Positions 11,661-22,676 are shown, counted from the stretch's first letter. The stretch: 64,000 nt of DNA from Diogma glabrata (GCA_963693315.1 OY856188.1:104224462-104288461), one strand, 5' to 3'. Made by a program: numbers and translations. Notes: generated from the letters alone by a model not told the origin.

Positions 11661-12580
11661 TTTAACCTTTAGATGTTACTGAAGGTAACAGTAACCCACC
11701 ACAAATCAGCATTGCGCTAAATTAAATTCTTATAAACTAATGAAATGCTTAGCGTAAACTCACCTATTTCTGCATGGATGAACTTCGGCAATATTTCAAA
11801 ACAACAATGAAAACAAAACGCAGCACGGATGGAATTAAAGTTTTTTTTCTTTTATTTTTATCACTAATAATAATAATAAGTTCTATAGTTATAATATTTT
11901 TATAATTACTTTTGAAATGCCCACTTTAAATGTAAGGAAATTTTTCTGGTTTATTTATTTTTATATTTTTTTCCACTAATAATAATTATCAATTTTTTAT
12001 ATTCATTTGCAACAATTTTGAAATGCACACTTTAAAAAAAAAAATTCACAACAAAACAAACACAACCGGCACCAAAAATATACAAACAACCGAAAAAACA
12101 CAAAACAAAATCGTTTGTTTTTTTTCTTTTTACAACCGACCACGTCTCGCTTCAAAATCAAAAACACAAGTCCCAACCAAAACAATATCACCAAAGTTTT
12201 TACTTCGGTGTTATCCGAGCCCTTGTAATGATGATAACAAAAAAATAGTGATTCGAGAATTCCACTAAAACTGTGGGAATTGTTTCCCGCAATTAACGTA
12301 AAGAATTTATCAAGTTTCAAAAAAAAAATATACAAAAAACATCACAAATATACAAATATATAAAAAACATCATTTTTGTAAAAATTTGCTATTTACTTTT
12401 TAATTTACTTTTATTTTCTCTATTCTATCATAAAATATTGGCCTATGTCATATTTTATCATTGATAGGATTTTTTGTTTAGTTATCCATTCTTTAACAAA
12501 AAATATAAAAAAACAAAAAAAGAAAGATTTACGTCCATCAACACCTTTGACGTATGTTGTTGTGGGATCTTGGTCTTAAA
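11661..12580. other. AT-rich DNA, no gene seen
   Basis: Long A/T runs dominate. A minus-strand 5' splice-like word (GTGAGT) occurs near 11760, but no coherent exon adjoins it. Overlapping open frames at 12003-12335 are low-complexity Phe/Lys-rich shadows. Confidence 0.4.
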
Positions 12581-12649
12581 AGGTTTTTATGTGTTATTGT
12601 GACACATATTGTAATTCCTACTACACAACACATTTTATTAAAAAAAAAT

Positions 12650-12912
12650 GGTATATAAGTAATACGATAACATTTCGGCAGCTTGGTAAAATTCCAAAAA
12701 TAACAGGAATAATTGATGGCACTCACATAAAAATTAAGATGCCACATGAGAATAGCGTATATTACTATAACCGGAAGAAATATTTTAGCATCTCAATGCA
12801 AGTAATTGTAGATGCTAAAAAAAGATTCATTGATGTGTATTGTGGGGAGCCTGTTTCCTACCATGATGCAAGAGTTTTAAGGCACAGCACTATAGTTAAA
12901 GAGATCGATGAG
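12650..12912 (+). pseudogene. PIF/Harbinger (HARBI1-like) transposase, cut by gap
   Basis: The plus-strand frame reads GIIDGTHIKIKMP, then YYYNRKKYFSISMQVIVDA, then GEPVSYHDARVLRHS. This is the DDE_Tnp_4 core of HARBI1-like nucleases: the first catalytic Asp sits in IDGTH, and a second acidic position sits in SYHDARV. The frame runs into the 200-N gap at 12913, and the expected third acidic residue would lie there or beyond. The upstream N-terminal part is not recognisable. Sequence after the gap does not obviously continue it. Confidence 0.8.
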
Positions 12913-13112
12913 NNNNNNNNNNNNNNNNNNNNNNNNNNNNNNNNNNNNNNNNNNNNNNNNNNNNNNNNNNNNNNNNNNNNNNNNNNNNNNNNNNNNNNNN
13001 NNNNNNNNNNNNNNNNNNNNNNNNNNNNNNNNNNNNNNNNNNNNNNNNNNNNNNNNNNNNNNNNNNNNNNNNNNNNNNNNNNNNNNNNNNNNNNNNNNNN
13101 NNNNNNNNNNNN
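12913..13112. other. Assembly gap, 200 N
   Basis: Exactly 200 undetermined bases, probably an arbitrary scaffold gap length. The continuity of the DNA on both sides is therefore not proven. Confidence 0.99.
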
Positions 13113-13210
13113 AATTATCTTAACAAACAAAACAATTTTTAAACCATTTCTAATTTTTGAGTTGCGGTCTCAATGTTTGCTATCATACTGATAAAATAAA
13201 TACAGTCTAC

Positions 13211-13367
13211 TGTTACAAAACGTGAGGACGACCCACACCCATGAGATAGTCTCTTAGGCCGGGCTTATTATTTTATTACCATTGCCAATCAAATAGATAT
13301 TTTTGTAAATCCACAAATATATTGTATAGGAATAAATCTGGTTCTACTAAATTATATCCTTTATCGA
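13211..13367 (-). other. Possible 3' LTR remnant next to the gypsy integrase
   Basis: Directly after the integrase stop codon on the minus strand, the sequence runs to a GTAACA end at 13211 (plus strand TGTTAC), which could be an LTR terminus. No second LTR copy and no TSD was found in the window. Confidence 0.22.
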
Positions 13368-14340
13368 TTAACGGATGTCTTTGGCGTGATATATGCCCAT
13401 AGATGTACCTGATTTATTCTCCACTTCATAGGATACGTTCCCTATTTTCCGTAGGATACGTGCTGGCACGAACTTCAGAGCTAGTTTTCCAGCACAATTC
13501 TTAGAAGCGTCACTCTGCACAAAATTCCGCACAAACACCTCCTGTCCTGTTGTGAATAGTCGTGGTCTTGCGCGCAAGATGTAGTTACTGATATTTTGTT
13601 GGTATGCTTTATGCAAATTATTTATTACCATCTTTTGTGTGACTGACACACGATCTGAGCTATTTTCAATGCTGACATGATTTTCTTCTAATAGTTTCAA
13701 CTTCCTAAGCAGTTCATATGTAGACCCGTGCAACATTTTATTCTGGCCGAATACTAAAAAATGCGGTGAAAATCCTGTGCTTGAATGTACTACGTTTCGC
13801 AGCGCTCCTGCTATTTCATCGAGATGAACATCCCATAACTGATGCTCATCCTTTATATACCCACGTATAGCAGCTAATACGGATCTATTCAACCTTTCAG
13901 ACGCATTTGCTTGAGGTGAGTATTTTGCTGTAAAATCGTGCCGTACTCCATATTTATTCATTAGATCTGTAAAGAGATGCGATTTGAACTGCACTCCATT
14001 ATCGGTTAGTATGAATTCTGGAACTCCAAACAATGGAATACTTTATTCTCTAATATTTCAGTCGTTTTACTGGCTGAAGCTGACCGAAGTGGAAACAACA
14101 GCGAAATCTACTGTATTGGTCCAACACAACAAAAATATGAGTAAACCCGTTCTTTGTTTTCGGATAAGGACCAAGAAAATCCATGTAGAGCCTTTGCCAT
14201 GGTCTTGCAACTTGGAACGGTTGACCGATTTCTGGTCTCATCTTGTAGTTCACAGCTTTAGTACATTTACAAATTTCACAACTATTAATGTACTTCTTTA
14301 TTTGTGACACCATGGATGGCCAGTAATAGTATCTTTGTAA
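13368..14340 (-). pseudogene. Ty3/gypsy integrase C-terminal fragment
   Basis: Minus-strand order: the end of the HHCC zinc module (IKKYINSCEICKCTK), first catalytic Asp in YMDFLGPYPKTK, second in ILTDNGVQF, Glu in SPQANASERLNRS, then a GPY/F-like C-terminal module (LALKFVPARILRKIGNVSYEVEN) and a stop at 13368. Two frame changes around 14035-14100 break the core between the first and second Asp. Everything upstream (RT, RNase H) is missing beyond 14340. This is a decayed retroelement, not related in an obvious way to element A downstream. Confidence 0.9.
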
Positions 14341-14589
14341 TTGATTATCTTTTACTACTTTGTAATTGATTATCTTTTACAATATCTTTTACAATCAAGT
14401 TGATTATCTTTAAACTATAATATAATTAATAATGATTATATTTTTGAAACTATTTTTCAATATAAATATTAAATGCACGTAAGATTAAAAAAAGTCCGAG
14501 TGGCAGGTATATCCGCTAGAAATAGGTAGATTTCAGGATCAGACAGTTATGTATGCAATTAGAAATAAACATTATTTTAAAAATAAACA

Positions 14590-15050
14590 TCATTTTATAC
14601 AGTTTTTGGGCTCTGGGCACTTAACCTGTATCCCGATATGGCCAATTGTCAAACATATTCAGGAGACTGTTTGCCGCAACATACCCAGAAAATACTTTTA
14701 GCGTAAGTGCAAAAATGCGACCGTGAGAGTGCCGCTAAATGCCGTTGTACTTCACACAGTTTATTGCAGATAGCTAAAGAACCTTTTATTGCAGATGTGT
14801 TGCTTTTTAAAAAATGATAGAAATATGTTCAAATAATTAATATTTATAAATTCTGTTTACATATTTTGCCCCAAACGGCCGTTATAACGCTTTGTTTTTG
14901 ATAGTTTTAAGGCTCGAGACTCTTAACCTGTATCCGGATATGGCCAGTTGTCGAACTTATCCAAGAAATTGTTTGCCGCAAAAAATGCGACCGTGAGAGT
15001 GCTGCTCGATTCCGTTATACCTCATATCGTTATTCCGTTATACCTCATAT
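14590..15050. repeat. Diverged direct repeat pair
   Basis: About 14597-14760 and 14897-15045 are diverged copies sharing ACTTAACCTGTATCC, GATATGGCCA and AAAAATGCGACCGTGAGAGT. The second copy lacks about 30 bp present in the first (CATACCCAGAAAATAC...). Copies are offset by 300 bp. No coding content seen. Confidence 0.75.
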
Positions 15051-15499
15051 TTTTTAACCTGAAACTTTCAAATATCTCGAAAAATAAGCACTCTTCGGAA
15101 AAAATATCCAAATTCAAAATTTGATCATTCCGCGGTGAAAAACATTAGTGCAAAAAATAGTCCCCACCCCCCCTCTTTGTAGGTTGGCGGGGGTAACTTT
15201 GAATCTTATATTAATATAAGTGGTTGTTATATTAGTTTATTATTACAATTATGTTGAGGTTCGATTAACTACACGTTAAACATCTTTATATATTTTAACA
15301 CATTATTTATTTAATTATTTATTACATATACTTAATGTAATTACATTATAACATATATAACACAGGCCACTAATTTGAGTGTAGCTTTCTATATCCGCAA
15401 CATCACGTACACTGAATATATATTAGTTTTACTTCTATTTCTTTAGTCAAAAATTGCAGCGTCAAGCGCTTGGAATATGATATGTTTTTATGAATATAC

Positions 15500-16717
15500 T
15501 GTTGTGCCCCGGTATGCGGCCAACAATAAGTTGATACGTTTATTTGATATGCTCGCAATTTCACCAACAATAATTTATTTTAATATAATTATTTGTAATA
15601 AACTTCAATCAATTCACCAAACAATAATTTGTTCTTTTTAAACATTTATTAAAAAAAACACAATTTTATTAAACAATAACTATATGATTATATTTTTCAA
15701 AATTTCCATAAATTTTCACCAACAATATTAAAAAAATATAAATCTTAAAACCTCACTAATTTTTCCCAACGAACAATTATTTTAATCTTAGGAGCTTACA
15801 GCTCGTTTAGGCTACCACACAACAACTGATTTTTCGATTTTCTTCCTCGTTAAACAATCGTTCTTCAAATCAAGAACTACGTGACCAAAAACGCTGTCTT
15901 GCATTTTTGGTGAAACATAAATCCATCATACAATGTAAAATAAAACTTTTGTTTTCTTTTAAACAAATTAAGAAATCATTTGATTAAATTTTGTTTATTC
16001 CAGAGATGGAAACCAAAGTTTTTTTTCAGTTGGTTCGGTTTTGGTTTAATAACAAATTTTTATTATGGTTTTTGGTTTGGTTTTGGTTTCTTGATATTTC
16101 AAAACTTGGTTTTGGTTTGGTTTTGGTTCGGTTTTGGTTCAATTTCAGAATTTAGATTCACATTTTTATTCTTAATTAATTTTCGATAATCAAATAAAAA
16201 CAGCTGTATTCCTCTAATAAGTCGCAAAGAGACTGATTTTATGAATTTCATTAAATTCGAAAATAAAAGAATAATTTCACGCTGTATTCCGCTTAATAAA
16301 CTAAAAACCTGAGAATTGTCAAAACAAAAAATACCTGTAATTTAAATTTGAATAGAAAAATGTAGCAGTCGTGAAAAAATAATGTATTCAAAAAGAAATT
16401 AATAGATTTTTCCAATTTATGTAGGTACTAGACCAAATTTTGTACTATAAAACCGAACCGTGAACCAAACAGACAAACATTGGTTTATGGTTCGGTTTAA
16501 CTATTATTTAAAAAACTGGTTTGGTTTTGGTTCGGTAAAATTTCGTTGGTTCAGTGGTTTTGGTTTGGTTCAAACGAACCGGTTTCCGTCTCTGGTTTAT
16601 TCTAACATAATAATTAGAATATGATATTGAGTAACAATACAATGTATGAATGTACACTGGATACATACGGTGTTAAACCGAAGTTAAGTAAACCGAAATG
16701 GTGGGTCGGTTACCACA
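15500..16717 (-). repeat. 3' LTR of E1 with nested hAT MITE
   Basis: 1218 bp, of which about 600 bp is the MITE at 16001-16594 with its duplication. The LTR core matches 19062-19392 at both ends. On the minus strand a purine-rich tract (GCGGGAGGGTAA) lies just before the LTR, at plus positions 16718-16729. Confidence 0.9.
16001..16594. mobile_element. hAT MITE rich in GGTTTTGG words
   Basis: Terminal repeats CAGAGATGGAAACC and GGTTTCCGTCTCTG (one mismatch) are flanked by a perfect 8-bp duplication GTTTATTC (15993-16000, 16595-16602). Both ends are packed with GGTTTTGGTTTGG/GGTTCGG words. The 594-bp unit has no coding capacity. A possible related end (GGCCCAATCTCTG) lies near 8278-8290. Confidence 0.9.
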
Positions 16718-16829
16718 TTACCCTCCCGCTAGTGAAAGATATTTCTTATATATTGCTAAGAAATATCTCTTTAGTTCACAGAGCCAACAAAAAAAAATCA
16801 GTTGTTGTAGGTTTACAAAATAAAAATTT

Positions 16830-17030
16830 AAACCTTACATAATAAGAGAAATTTTGTTTTCCTCTATTTTCTCAATAAAAAATTAAAAATTTAACCTTAC
16901 AAAATGAGAGAAATTTTTGTTTTTCTTTATTTTCTTATATAAATTTCATATAAAGTTAACTTTACAAAATGAGAGAATTTTTTTGTTTTTCTTAATTCTT
17001 TATATAAATTTCATATAAACTTTAACTTCT
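16830..17030. repeat. Three ~65-bp tandem units in E1
   Basis: Three units share CCTTACAAAATGAGAGAAATTT and a T-rich TTTGTTTTTCTTTATTTTC stretch, located between the LTR and the 43-bp minisatellite. Confidence 0.75.
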
Positions 17031-17515
17031 AAACTCTACAAAAGAGCTAGACAAAACTTCAACTTCTAAACTCTACCAAAGAGCTAGATGAAACTTCATC
17101 TTCTAAACTCTACCAAAGAGCTAGATAACCGATAATCTTCAACTTCTAAACTGTACCAAAGAGCTAGATAACCAATAAACTTCTACTTCTAAACTCTACC
17201 AAAGAGCTAGATAACCAATAATCTTCAACTTCTAAACTCTACCAAAGAGCTAGATAAACAATAATCTTCAACTTATAAACTCTACCAAAGAGCTAGATAA
17301 GTAAAAACTTCAACTTCTAAACTCTACCAAAGAGCTATATAACCAATAAACTTCAACTTCTAAACTCTACCAAAGAGCTAGATAACCAATAAACTTCAAC
17401 TTCTAAACTCTACCAAAGAACTAGAGAAAACTTCAACTTCTAAACTCTACCAAACAGCTATATAACCAATAATGAATAAACTTCAACTTCTAAGCTCTAC
17501 TAAAAAGCTAGACAA
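17030..17515. repeat. 43-bp minisatellite in E1, about 12 units
   Basis: Units contain ACTCTACCAAAGAGCTAGAT followed by AACCAATAA and ACTTCAACTTCTAA. The core word recurs about 12 times. The array begins where the minus-strand coding block at 17483-17695 ends, and the last residues of that block are written by the first unit. E2 has the same array. Confidence 0.93.
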
Positions 17516-17695
17516 CAAAAAAAAATTCCGGGTTGCACTTCTCCTGAGTGCTTCAAAAACACCGGTTCCATTAACGTAAAACATTAATACCTTGTCTAGT
17601 TGATGCTCAACAAGTACCTTCACTCCGCATTGGCCTGTTGATTGCACTCGGCACCGTATCAACTTCCGTATGGGCTTTAGGGTTGTTAGCATCAA
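17483..17695 (-). pseudogene. Conserved coding block shared by E1 and E2
   Basis: A 70-codon minus-strand frame whose core (VKVLVEHQLDKVLMFYVNGTG) matches the E2 frame at 25734-25946 (VKVLVERQLGKILMVYVNGTG). Both end in LLSS.LVE.RS at the edge of the 43-bp array. I do not recognise the family. In E2 it follows gag, so it may be the remaining C-terminal part of a longer gag or polyprotein. The N-terminal third in E1 seems shifted in frame relative to E2. Confidence 0.5.
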
Positions 17696-17699
17696 CTAT

Positions 17700-18850
17700 A
17701 ACAAACTACCAAAATCCTACGTATTCATTTGACTCCCTTGTCAATTCTCCTTAAATACAAACTGTAATTTTGAATTCTTAGAGATTTAAAATTCGATTGG
17801 CTTTGAGTGCTTGCTGTATTTAAATATCCCAAATATACCACGTCGAAATAAGTTTTAAATCTGCCAGTTTTAATGTATAATCGCAGATGTTCTCATTCAT
17901 AGAAAAGTGAAAAGCAAAAAAAAATTTTTTTTTTGCTACAGATTTGAAAATTTGATTTAAAAACTATAAGAGTGAAAATTAAAAACTAAGGGAGTGGAAA
18001 ATAATGTAAAAAAATGTAAAATAATGTAATGTAATAATGTAAAATAATGTAAATTAAATGTAACCACAGAAAAATTATCATATCGTTAAAGTTCGAAAAA
18101 TGAAGGCTAAACCGTTCAAAACATAAAATTTTCCAACCAAGTGTTAATGTTTCCAAATTTTATTTAAGTTAATTAATTTTTAACTAATGTTATTAAGGGG
18201 AGATGAATCTATTTTTAGATCAGTGCGCTATTTTCAGTAGCGCAGTGTAAAACCGACAATATTACGTAGTCAATTTAATAAAAATGTTTGAAACAGTTCG
18301 AAGAATCAAATTTCCATTCCAGTAAACGTAAAAGTTCTCAAATTAAATCATTGATCAATTAATTGATTGATAACAAATATCCAAAAGTTAAAAGAATTGA
18401 TACTTCCATTCATTTAAAAGGTAACACCGTTTAAACTAAATTATTCATTAAACTAGTTGATTAATTTACGTACTTATCATCCCCAAGTTTAATTCACTAA
18501 AAATTGAATTGTCACAAAAAAATAAAAAACTCTTCAACGAAACTGTCATAAAGTTCAAGGAATTAAATTTCTATTCGACCAAAGGTAAAAGAAAATTATC
18601 TAATTCGAAATTATTTAATCAATTCACCAATAGAATTAAAATTTCCACATTTAACTATCAATAAATTTTAATAAAAGAAAAATAATTAATTCATATTTCC
18701 ACATTTAATCCTCAATAATTTTTCAATAAAAGAAAATTATCTAATTCTAACCAAAAGGAATTGTTAATAAAGACTCACCCGACAATTTATCAGCCTGCCT
18801 TGAAGTGCTGTGAACTTCCACAATTACTGTTGCTGTAGATTCCCAAGTAT
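17700..18850. other. AT-rich leader of E1
   Basis: No gene. A T-run followed by GCTACAGATTTG (about 17935) recurs in the E2 leader near 27180, showing that the leaders are related. Confidence 0.6.
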
Positions 18851-18990
18851 AATTTGCAAATATTAAAAATGTTGAGTTTCCAAATAAAATGTTGTGTTTC
18901 CAAATTAAAAGCTGATTTTCCAAATTAGATAAAAGGTTGTGTTTCCAAATTGAAAGCTGATTTTCCAAATTAGATAAAAGGTTGTGTTTT
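18850..18990. repeat. ~45-bp tandem repeat near the E1 primer-binding site
   Basis: About 2.5-3 units contain GTTTCCAAATT and AAGCTGATTTTCCAAATTAG. Overlapping minus-strand frames here are products of the repeat. Confidence 0.8.
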
Positions 18991-19036
18991 TGAGTTGTTG
19001 TTTGGCACCCCTCGCTGATAGCTTGTAGCGGCTGTA

Positions 19037-19056
19037 GGCTCCTGGTAAGGTCGCCA
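19037..19056 (-). promoter_or_regulatory. E1 primer-binding site
   Basis: Five bases inside the LTR the minus strand reads TGGCGACCTTACCAGG. The first eight bases are those commonly paired with a tRNA 3' end in gypsy-class elements (tRNA-Arg type in 412/mdg1 relatives). The exact tRNA is not determined. Confidence 0.65.
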
Positions 19057-19061
19057 AAATA

Positions 19062-19392
19062 TGTTGTGCCCCGGTATGCGGCCAACAATAAGTTGATACG
19101 TTTATTTGATATGCTCGCAATTTCACCAACAATAATTTATTTTGATATAATTATTTGTAATAAGCTTCAATCAATTCACCAAACAATAATTTGTTCTTTT
19201 TAAACATTTATTAAAAACACACAATTTTATTAAACAATAACTATATGATTATATTTTTCAAAATAACTAATCTAACATAATAATTAGAATATGATATTGA
19301 GTAACAATACAATGTATGGTATGAATGTACACTGGATACATACGGTGTTAAACCGAAGTTAAGTAAACTGAAATGGTGGTTTGGTTACCACA
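19062..19392 (-). repeat. 5' LTR of E1, internally shortened
   Basis: 331 bp. Matches both ends of the other E1 LTR but lacks the middle (from about AATTTCCATAAATTTTC to the MITE site). Confidence 0.9.
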
Positions 19393-19467
19393 ATACTTTA
19401 ATGCTGATTATGTTATACTGTTATTAAAGTATAAAGTATAGTGTAACCCTTATGGTCAATCACTACA

Positions 19468-19487
19468 CCTTCCCCCCCTTTTTTTTA
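19468..19487 (-). promoter_or_regulatory. Polypurine tract of element A
   Basis: On the minus strand AAAAAAAGGGGGGGAAGG ends directly at the TGTAGTGATT start of the 3' LTR, as expected for the plus-strand primer of an LTR retrotransposon. Confidence 0.8.
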
Positions 19488-20221
19488 AAGAAAACATATT
19501 CAATTCGCTTGACACTACCTTTCTGTAATACTAATTTTTGTTTTGAACTGTGCTCTTAGAATTGAGTATTCGATGTTACGGCATTGCTCTAGGCCATTGG
19601 CAGCTAGAAGTCAGCGAGTACTCGATTCTTTACATTTAACCTTGTTTGCGGTTTTTAGAGAAAATTATTATTTTTTATTAAGTTTGAAAATTAGCTCTTG
19701 AATAATTAGGTTACGTGTACGTGTGTGCTATTTAAAGTTTTTAACCTTGTTAACTTAACGCATTTATTTAATTTTACTTTATTACTTAAGATTATTATTT
19801 TTATTTGCTTACGTAAGATTACTATGGTATAGAAACGTATTTATTTATTTTTATTTTATTACTTAGGATTACTATGGAATACCATCCCCTTTAAAAAAAA
19901 TATTTGAAATCAAATCATTAATAAAAAAAAATTATAACATTATGATTTTATCCTATTACGTTAGGATATTTGTTTACATTTAATTTCTTAAAATAAAAAT
20001 TGAAAAACAGACTATGGTTGCTAATTAATTTTATAAAAGTTATTTTTTATTAAAAAAAATGATTTTATTTTTGGTTTGAAAAAAAAAATTCAATTTCTTT
20101 TATATTTATTTGTGTAAATGCTATTTTACTTAAGGTTATTGTATTAAAATTAATAATCAAGTTTTATAATATTAATGCATGAATTTCTTTTTTTTGATAT
20201 ATTATATTTTTAATTTAGTAG
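19488..20221. other. 3' noncoding part of element A
   Basis: AT-rich, no gene. A short repeated word TTACTTAGGATTACTATGG and variants occurs near 19785-19880. Confidence 0.5.
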
Positions 20222-21775
20222 TTTAACTCTATTTCTGTGAACGACTATGTTTCTGTTTTTTTGTTTTACCTCTATGTTATTATTGCCTAAGATTTGTATA
20301 ACGTCGTAAGGTCCTTCGTAAATGCTATCTAGTTTATGTTTACCTTACCTTCTGACTCTATTAAAACTTTGTCTCCTATTTTAATTGAGATTGGATTGTT
20401 ATTCTTTTTGTCAAAGTTCATTTTGTTTTTCTTTTTCTATTACTCCCCTTACTCTGGATTTCGTAACTAATAACCTTTGTCTAATTATCTCTGCATATTG
20501 TTCTACATTATATGATTTTTTAGCTTTTTGTACATCATCTAAATTTGTAGTTCTACCGAAAATTAGCTCGAATGGTTATATGCGTGATACGCGCTTGGTG
20601 TTGTGTTATAACGTAAGGCGTATATTGGTATCCACTCGTCCCAGTCTGTATGGTTTTCGTTGGAGTAATGTCTAAGGTATGCATTTAATTCCTTATGATT
20701 TCTTTCAAGTTTTCCGATTGTTTGTGAATGATAAGCGGTGCTGAAAATTTGCTTTACTTTTAGTAACTTAGAAATTTCTGCTAGGGTTTCGTTTAAAAAT
20801 TCCCCCTATCCGATTTAAGTGTTTTAGGTATTCCGGAAATACAAATGATTTTTTCAAAAATTTCTTTTGCGACGGTTATACTTTCTTTATTCTGCAGTGG
20901 TATCAGTATTACGAAATTAGTTAGTTCACATTGTGCTGTAAGAATAAACTTATTATTATTAACCGTTATTGGTAAAGGTCCTACTAAATTTATTTGGTTT
21001 GTTTCGAATGCTTCCTCTGGTGTTTCCGTAATCACCATATTTTCTTTTGTTCTAGGATTAAGCTTGTTTTTCTAACATATTTCACAATTTTGTATAAATT
21101 TGTTGATGTCCTTAGACATATTGTGCCAGTTGTAATTTTCCATTAATAGGGTCATTATGGTACCTATTTAATATTTTTAACCTTTCGTTAATATCATCAA
21201 CTGTTTTCGTTGGATCCTCAATTTTAATTATTATATTGTATTTATTAGCTTCTGGTTTAAATATTTCGGGCTTAATTATTTTTAAAATGTTGTCATTTTT
21301 AAAACTTTTGAAGTCAATTATCATCGCATTTGCTACTTTATGTAGTCTTGAAAAAATTGAATCCACAATTTTATCATTGATGCTAAATTGAATTTTTATG
21401 TTCCCGTTTTTTACATTTTCGTTATATAACTTTTTATTTTTATGTGCTTTTTTCATTTTAATTATTAATTTATTATTTTTGTAATCGATTTCTGAGGATA
21501 ATAGTTTAGTTGGTTTTTCCATAGTTGGCTTATTTAGGTTTTTGTTTTCATTCCCACTAGTTCTATTAGGATCTACATCTTTATTAGTCTTTGATCTAGT
21601 GGTCATTGCATTTATTGTGATTTCGTTTCTATCGTGAATATTTTTCAAAGATTCGATTGAAATTCTGGATAGCGCGTCCGCTACGCAGTTTTCTTTTCCT
21701 TTTATATATTCGATATTGAAATCGTATTTGATATTGAAAGGATTCGATATTTGAAGAATACGATTGGTTAAGGTT
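20222..21775 (-). pseudogene. Element A pol remnant: RNase H end and integrase
   Basis: Minus strand: NIEYIKGKENCVADALSRI (end of RNase H, about 21650-21710), a basic linker (21112-21648), then the integrase core with INLVGPL, SDRG and YHSQTIGKLERNHKELN, and a C-terminal module ending KLDSIYEGPYDVIQILGNNN...HRNRVKLLN at 20222. The first catalytic residue, normally Asp in IDLVGP, reads Asn here. The second Asp and Glu are kept. Several frameshifts and stops break the frame (near 21112, 20793 and 20580-20680). The family is 412/mdg1-like by the ETIGxLERNH-type motif. Enzyme activity is not expected. Confidence 0.88.
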
Positions 21776-21777
21776 GG

Positions 21778-22329
21778 TTAAGTTAAGATATGGACATTAT
21801 CGTTATTTATCTCTCTAAATTTGTGTATTACGTCTGAAACTTCGTTGAAATTATTCATCATAGTACTAATTAGTATATTGTTAGACGGAAAATTTCTTTT
21901 AATTGTTTTAGTAATCTCTTGAATAGTGTAGCTAGTCGCTATCTGTGATGACACACGTTCGTTTATAAACACATATAAAGTTTCGGCTGATTCCTCTAAT
22001 GTTTTTATGAAATTTTCTTTGCCTTTATTTAGGTTAAGTCCCTCTATTTGTGTCTTTATGTGTATTGTGGACATTCCCTTGCATTTTTGTTTTAGAGCTG
22101 TTATAATCTGATTGACCGAAGTTGCATTTTCTGTAGCCTCTCGTGCTTTTCGTATGAGTTTGGATCTTATAAGTGTCACAAGCAATTTTTCATTTTGTTG
22201 ATCTTGTACTGATAGCTTAAGGATTTCTAATTTGTCAATTATTAAATCTAAGATTAAAGGTTCACCGTTGTAGTCTTCCTTTAATATTCTCACGACCATG
22301 TTGACAACTTGCTCTGTTGTGAGTGCCAT
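21778..22329 (-). CDS. Gag-like capsid protein of element A
   Basis: 183 codons. The pattern LLVTLIRSKLIRKAREATENATS, ALKQKCKGMSTIHIKTQIEGLNL and ITKTIKRNFPSNNILIS matches the capsid region of 412/mdg1-type gag proteins, which assemble the virus-like particle. The zinc-knuckle nucleocapsid is missing because the frame stops at a deletion junction: about 50 bp after HILT the sequence is already RNase H. The start ATG (22327-22329) lies 11 nt after the stop of an upstream ORF on the same strand. Open and unbroken, but truncated relative to family members. Confidence 0.75.
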   Translation of the reverse strand: MALTTEQVVNMVVRILKEDYNGEPLILDLIIDKLEILKLSVQDQQNEKLLVTLIRSKLIRKAREATENATSVNQIITALKQKCKGMSTIHIKTQIEGLNLNKGKENFIKTLEESAETLYVFINERVSSQIATSYTIQEITKTIKRNFPSNNILISTMMNNFNEVSDVIHKFREINNDNVHILT

Positions 22330-22340
22330 TTTTGTTACAA

Positions 22341-22676
22341 TTATTTTTGTTTCTTTACGCTATTGTTTAAATTTTCTTGTCTTACAATTAGTACGTCACT
22401 GTCGAATAGTTTGTCTGGAAAACCGTAATTCAAATTAAGGTAGCTAAAAGTTCTTTTATCTAGTAAAACGTTAAAATTTTTATCTAGGATGTCTCTGTCT
22501 AGTTCATGTAGATTTTGAGAAGTTCGCGAGAGTATTAAAAATTTGTTAAAGTTTACTATACAACCATTTTCGTACGTGTTAATTGAATTTTTACATACCG
22601 GGGTTTTCTCACTAAATTGTTCATACAATATATTAATGTTTTTAATACATTTCCGGAGATTATCCAAATCGCTCAT
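22341..22676 (-). CDS. Upstream ORF before gag in element A, unknown
   Basis: 111 codons, immediately upstream of gag on the same strand. It has KCIKNINILYEQFSEKTP and RTSQNLHELDRDILDKNF segments of mixed charge with probable helices, and no zinc or enzyme motif. Its closeness to gag (11 nt) suggests that either it is the N-terminal part of gag now separated by a frame break, or a short leader protein. I cannot choose between these. Confidence 0.45.
   Translation of the reverse strand: MSDLDNLRKCIKNINILYEQFSEKTPVCKNSINTYENGCIVNFNKFLILSRTSQNLHELDRDILDKNFNVLLDKRTFSYLNLNYGFPDKLFDSDVLIVRQENLNNSVKKQK

Larger units (their letters stand above)
15500..19392 (-). mobile_element. LTR element E1, non-autonomous, inserted in LTR of A
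   Basis: The plus strand starts TGTTGTGCCCC and ends GGTTACCACA. On the coding (minus) strand this is TGTGGTAACC...GGGCACAACA, a standard TG...CA LTR pair. ATAC duplications flank it. The left LTR is 15500-16717 (including a hAT MITE); the right LTR is 19062-19392 and lacks about 290 bp internally. The internal 2.3 kb holds only a short conserved coding block, tandem repeats and an AT-rich leader, with no gag or pol left. Mobilisation, if any, would need enzymes supplied in trans. Confidence 0.92.
15206..19467 (-). repeat. 3' LTR of element A, split by E1
   Basis: 15206-15499 and 19397-19467 together match the unbroken LTR at 31969-32327 almost base for base (365 versus 359 bp). The break carries a 4-bp ATAC duplication (15496-15499, 19393-19396). 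Confidence 0.93.

Noticed and set aside
12003..12335. 110-codon minus-strand frame as a gene
   Set aside because: Low-complexity Phe/Lys composition, overlapped by an equally long opposite frame; no family signal.
12589..13191. 200-codon frame spanning the N block
   Set aside because: One third of it is undetermined bases. Only the part before 12913 is supported as Harbinger transposase.
16001..16594. Telomere-like GGTTTTGG sequence
   Set aside because: It is bounded by hAT inverted ends and an 8-bp duplication, so the words belong to a MITE.
17030..17515. 43-bp repeats as a possible CRISPR or regulatory array
   Set aside because: The whole unit repeats without spacers, and the same array occurs in a sister LTR element.
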